6,356 nt of DNA, from contig JAHCKF010000216.1 in assembly GCA_026125925.1 (NCBI GenBank), positions 1 to 6,356 of the forward strand, in the 5' to 3' direction. The notes beneath the pieces are model-generated. The model worked only from the letters and a program-made list of their open reading frames with translations. It ran no database searches and was not told the DNA's origin. Position 1 is the first letter of the stretch. The number at the start of each line of letters is the position of its first letter. Source of the stretch: Pseudolabrys sp. Its GTDB lineage: Bacteria; Pseudomonadota; Alphaproteobacteria; Rhizobiales; Xanthobacteraceae. The position numbers and the translations under genes were made by a program. Shown one piece after another: positions 6,244-6,356 of the stretch.

Positions 6244-6356
6244 ATGGCCGGCTCGAACAAGCTCAACGGCGCGCAGGTCATCGTCGATTATCTGATCCAG
6301 GAGAAGGTGCCCTACGCCTTCGGCCTGTGCGGCCACGGCAACATCCAGTTCATCGA
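6244..6356 (+). CDS. Thiamine-pyrophosphate-dependent enzyme, acetolactate-synthase superfamily (N-terminal fragment)
   Basis: Only the first 37 codons are in the window: MAGSNKLNGAQVIVDYLI, then a segment ending GLCGHGNIQFI. This matches the opening of the N-terminal pyrimidine-binding domain of the IlvB-like superfamily: a helix with G-x-x-V-[IV]-x-x-L, then V-P-Y-x-F-G-L-x-G-x-G-N. That superfamily includes acetolactate synthase, benzoylformate and oxalyl-CoA decarboxylases, and the inositol-pathway hydrolase IolD. The catalytic Glu and the C-terminal ThDP-Mg motif lie outside the window, so the substrate cannot be named. The start ATG 6244 is preceded by GGGAG, 11 bases away. An earlier ATG at 6236 is in another frame and gives an Arg/Ser-rich peptide. 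The gene has its own promoter and no visible link to denitrification. Confidence 0.8.
   Translation, partial: MAGSNKLNGAQVIVDYLIQEKVPYAFGLCGHGNIQFI

Overview
The window is a nitrate-respiration / denitrification locus from a GC-rich bacterium. The protein sequences and the fused NarK1-NarK2 transporter point to an alphaproteobacterium, probably a denitrifier of the Hyphomicrobiales or Rhodobacterales type. The genus cannot be fixed from this sequence alone.

Left part, minus strand (1-3924): a two-gene stretch, narK then narG, separated by 16 bases and reading leftwards out of the window. narK encodes a 912-residue fusion of two complete nitrate/nitrite major-facilitator transporters. narG is the N-terminal part (about 389 codons) of the molybdenum-containing catalytic subunit of the membrane-bound respiratory nitrate reductase. 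The remaining nar genes (narH, narJ, narI) would be expected further left, outside the window.

Centre (3925-4155): a divergent, AT-richer control region with three near-consensus FNR-type boxes (TTGAT-N4-ATCAA, each with one mismatch) and several overlapping dyads. A possible hairpin in the narK mRNA leader could cover its ribosome binding site.

Right part, plus strand (4156-6120): a CRP/FNR-family regulator without any cysteine (so not an Fe-S oxygen-sensing FNR), then nnrS, a multi-spanning haem/copper membrane protein linked to nitric oxide metabolism and tolerance. A fourth FNR-type box lies just after the regulator's stop codon and in front of nnrS. The regulator keeps the Glu-x-x-Ser-Arg recognition helix that reads TTGA half-sites. 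A simple model is that it, or an FNR/FixK paralogue, controls narK-narG, itself and nnrS in response to nitrate/nitrite or NO. Nitrate import, nitrate reduction and protection from downstream NO would then share one control.

Far right (6121-6356): a separate transcription unit begins. A good sigma-70-like promoter is overlapped by a palindrome, followed by a GC-rich hairpin in the leader and the first 37 codons of a thiamine-pyrophosphate-dependent enzyme of the acetolactate-synthase superfamily. Nothing ties that gene to denitrification except position.

I saw no tRNA, rRNA, CRISPR array, insertion sequence or other mobile element. The genes are a recognisable arrangement. The less ordinary parts are the regulator's sensor domain, which has no Cys or His, and the control regions.
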